A DNA stretch of 13,223 bases from an uncultured Actinomycetospora sp. (GTDB lineage Bacteria; Actinomycetota; Actinomycetes; Mycobacteriales; Pseudonocardiaceae), in NCBI GenBank assembly GCA_902805495.1, contig CADCTH010000301.1, forward strand, positions 1-13,223, read 5' to 3'. Below are positions 12,252 through 13,223 of the stretch, piece by piece (within the stretch, counting starts at the first letter, position 1; each line of letters begins with the position of its first letter). Position numbers and translations under genes: made by a program. The notes under the pieces are model-generated. The model saw nothing but the letters and a program-made list of their open reading frames with translations, searched no databases and was not told the origin of the DNA.

Positions 12252-13223
12252 ATGCCCGCCGACCACCGCCCCGACGGCGCCCGCCAGCGTACGGCGGTGT
12301 CGGCGGCGCGCACCGTCCCGTACGCCTGCCCGGGTGCCTGGCGACGCCACGACGCGGCCGACGGGGCGCTGGCGCGCTTCCGGCCGGACGGCGGGGCGGT
12401 GGGCGCGGACGAGCTGCGCGCGCTGTCGCGTGCCGCGGCCGGCGGCTGGTCGCCGCTGGAGCTCACCTCGCGGGGATCGCTGCAGGTCCGCGGGCTGACC
12501 GTCGACGCCGCCGACGCGCTGGCCGAGGAGCTGCGCGCGCTCTCGTCCGGCCCAGCCTCGCTCCTCGACGCCCAGGGCCGCGACCTGCCGTGCAGCGTCG
12601 TCGCCTCCCGATCCGGGCTGCTCGACGGCGCCGCGGCGACCCTCGCCGACGCCCTGCGCGGGCGCACCGACGTCCCCGGGCGCCTGCTGGTCGCCCTCGA
12701 CGACGGCAGCGGCGACGTGGCCGGTCTCGACGCGGACGTGACCGTGGTGGACGGGGAGCTCAGGCTCGCCGGCACCTCCACGGGCGTCACCGGCGACCCC
12801 GCCGACCTGGCCCTCGCCGCCGTCGACGCGTTCCTCGCCGTGCGCGACGGGGCGTGGCGCGTGGCCGAGGTGGGCGCCGAGCGGGTGCTGGGTGCGCTGC
12901 GCGCACGTGAGCACTTCTCGGTGCCCGAGCACCGAGAAGTGCTCACGTGGCCGGAGGCCACCCCGCGGCTCGGGGAGATCGACGCCGCCACGGCCGTGGT
13001 GCTCGCCGACCTCGCCGACGCCGGCGCCACGCTGCGCGTCACCCCCTGGCGCACGGTCGTGCTGCGCGACCTCGCCGAGCTCGACGCCGCGCTCGCCCGC
13101 CTCGACGGCCTCGTCGAGACCGGGCCGTCGCCCTGGTCGACGCTCTCGGCCTGCGTCGGCGCGCCGCGCTGCGCCCGCTCGCACACCGACGTGCGCGGCG
13201 ACCTCGTCCGCGCCGTCGCCGCC
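12252..13223 (+). CDS. cobG: Precorrin-3B synthase CobG (3' end outside window)
   Basis: The first 324 codons are visible. CobG is an O2-dependent, iron-sulphur monooxygenase of the nitrite/sulphite-reductase-like fold that converts precorrin-3A to precorrin-3B, the ring-contraction set-up of the aerobic B12 route. The first half has VPYACPGAWRRHDAADGALA and LELTSRGSLQVRGL (about residues 69-82). SVVASRSGLLDG (about 116-127) matches the family's VVASP-type motif. The second half has LRVTPWRTVVLRDL (about 263-276) and the cluster-binding SACVGAPRCARSH with C301 and C307. The start is ATG at 12252; GTG at 12243 is in frame and possible. Residues about 218-233, including REHFSVPEHREVLTW, are encoded entirely by a palindromic repeat inserted without breaking the frame, in the linker between the halves. 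It is divergent from cobN; in related genomes cobH and other cob genes follow. Confidence 0.95.
   Translation, partial: MPADHRPDGARQRTAVSAARTVPYACPGAWRRHDAADGALARFRPDGGAVGADELRALSRAAAGGWSPLELTSRGSLQVRGLTVDAADALAEELRALSSGPASLLDAQGRDLPCSVVASRSGLLDGAAATLADALRGRTDVPGRLLVALDDGSGDVAGLDADVTVVDGELRLAGTSTGVTGDPADLALAAVDAFLAVRDGAWRVAEVGAERVLGALRAREHFSVPEHREVLTWPEATPRLGEIDAATAVVLADLADAGATLRVTPWRTVVLRDLAELDAALARLDGLVETGPSPWSTLSACVGAPRCARSHTDVRGDLVRAVAA
12904..12949. repeat. Palindromic element copy 3: perfect 21-bp stem inside cobG
   Basis: A perfect inverted repeat has arms at 12904-12924 and 12929-12949 (21 nt each) and a 4-nt loop (CCGA). Outer bases are CACGTGAGCACTT and AAGTGCTCACGTG, with the inner stem CTCGGTGC/GCACCGAG. 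Bases 12928-12946 are identical to 8485-8503 of copy 2, and the left flank CGCACGTGAGCACTT matches copy 1. Unlike the other copies it lies within a coding sequence. The in-frame TGA is avoided because cobG reads CGT-GAG-CAC here. Confidence 0.93.

Noticed and set aside
12234..13184. Long minus-strand open frame (about 316 codons) opposite cobG
   Set aside because: Low-complexity Arg/Gly/Val composition typical of the antisense of GC-rich genes; the plus strand has clear CobG motifs.

Overview
The window is high-GC DNA (roughly three quarters G+C) with GTG starts, tight gene packing and gene families typical of Actinobacteria. A Pseudonocardiaceae-like actinomycete, for example a Pseudonocardia relative, is my best guess. 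That is inference from gene content and style, because no rRNA or lineage marker is present.

Layout from left to right. (1) The 3' end of a PP2C-type protein phosphatase converges on a small uncharacterised gene and tsaD, which makes the tRNA t6A modification. A perfect hairpin fills the convergent junction. (2) A flavin monooxygenase and an NAD(P)-dependent epimerase-like gene overlap as ATGA and form a two-gene operon. A divergent TetR-family regulator faces them across a cluster of inverted repeats. (3) An ECF41-type sigma factor (SigJ-like) with its SnoaL-like C-terminal domain lies upstream of an NmrA-like reductase and a four-helix membrane protein. A candidate ECF41 promoter sits in the 3' end of the sigma gene, just ahead of the NmrA-like gene. 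(4) A divergent MerR-family regulator follows, preceded by a promoter with a 19-bp spacer of the MerR-controlled kind. (5) Next come an EamA/DMT exporter and, convergent with it, cobN (the large subunit of aerobic cobaltochelatase). cobG (precorrin-3B synthase) is divergent from cobN and runs off the right edge. cobN and cobG both belong to the oxygen-dependent cobalamin pathway.

The most unusual signal is a family of about 40-46 bp hairpin elements whose outer arms are GTGAGCAC/GTGCTCAC. Two copies sit exactly at convergent gene ends, where their GTGA supplies the upstream gene's TGA stop codon. A third copy, sharing 19 identical bases with the second, lies in frame inside cobG and adds about 16 residues between the two halves of the enzyme. 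The inner stem sequence differs between copies but stays base-paired. The element therefore looks like a palindromic repeat that can serve as a terminator or become protein-coding sequence, comparable in principle to the Rickettsia palindromic elements. A related hairpin overlaps the merR stop codon, and an unrelated 40-bp palindrome follows it.

No rRNA, tRNA, CRISPR array, transposase or cobalamin riboswitch was recognised.
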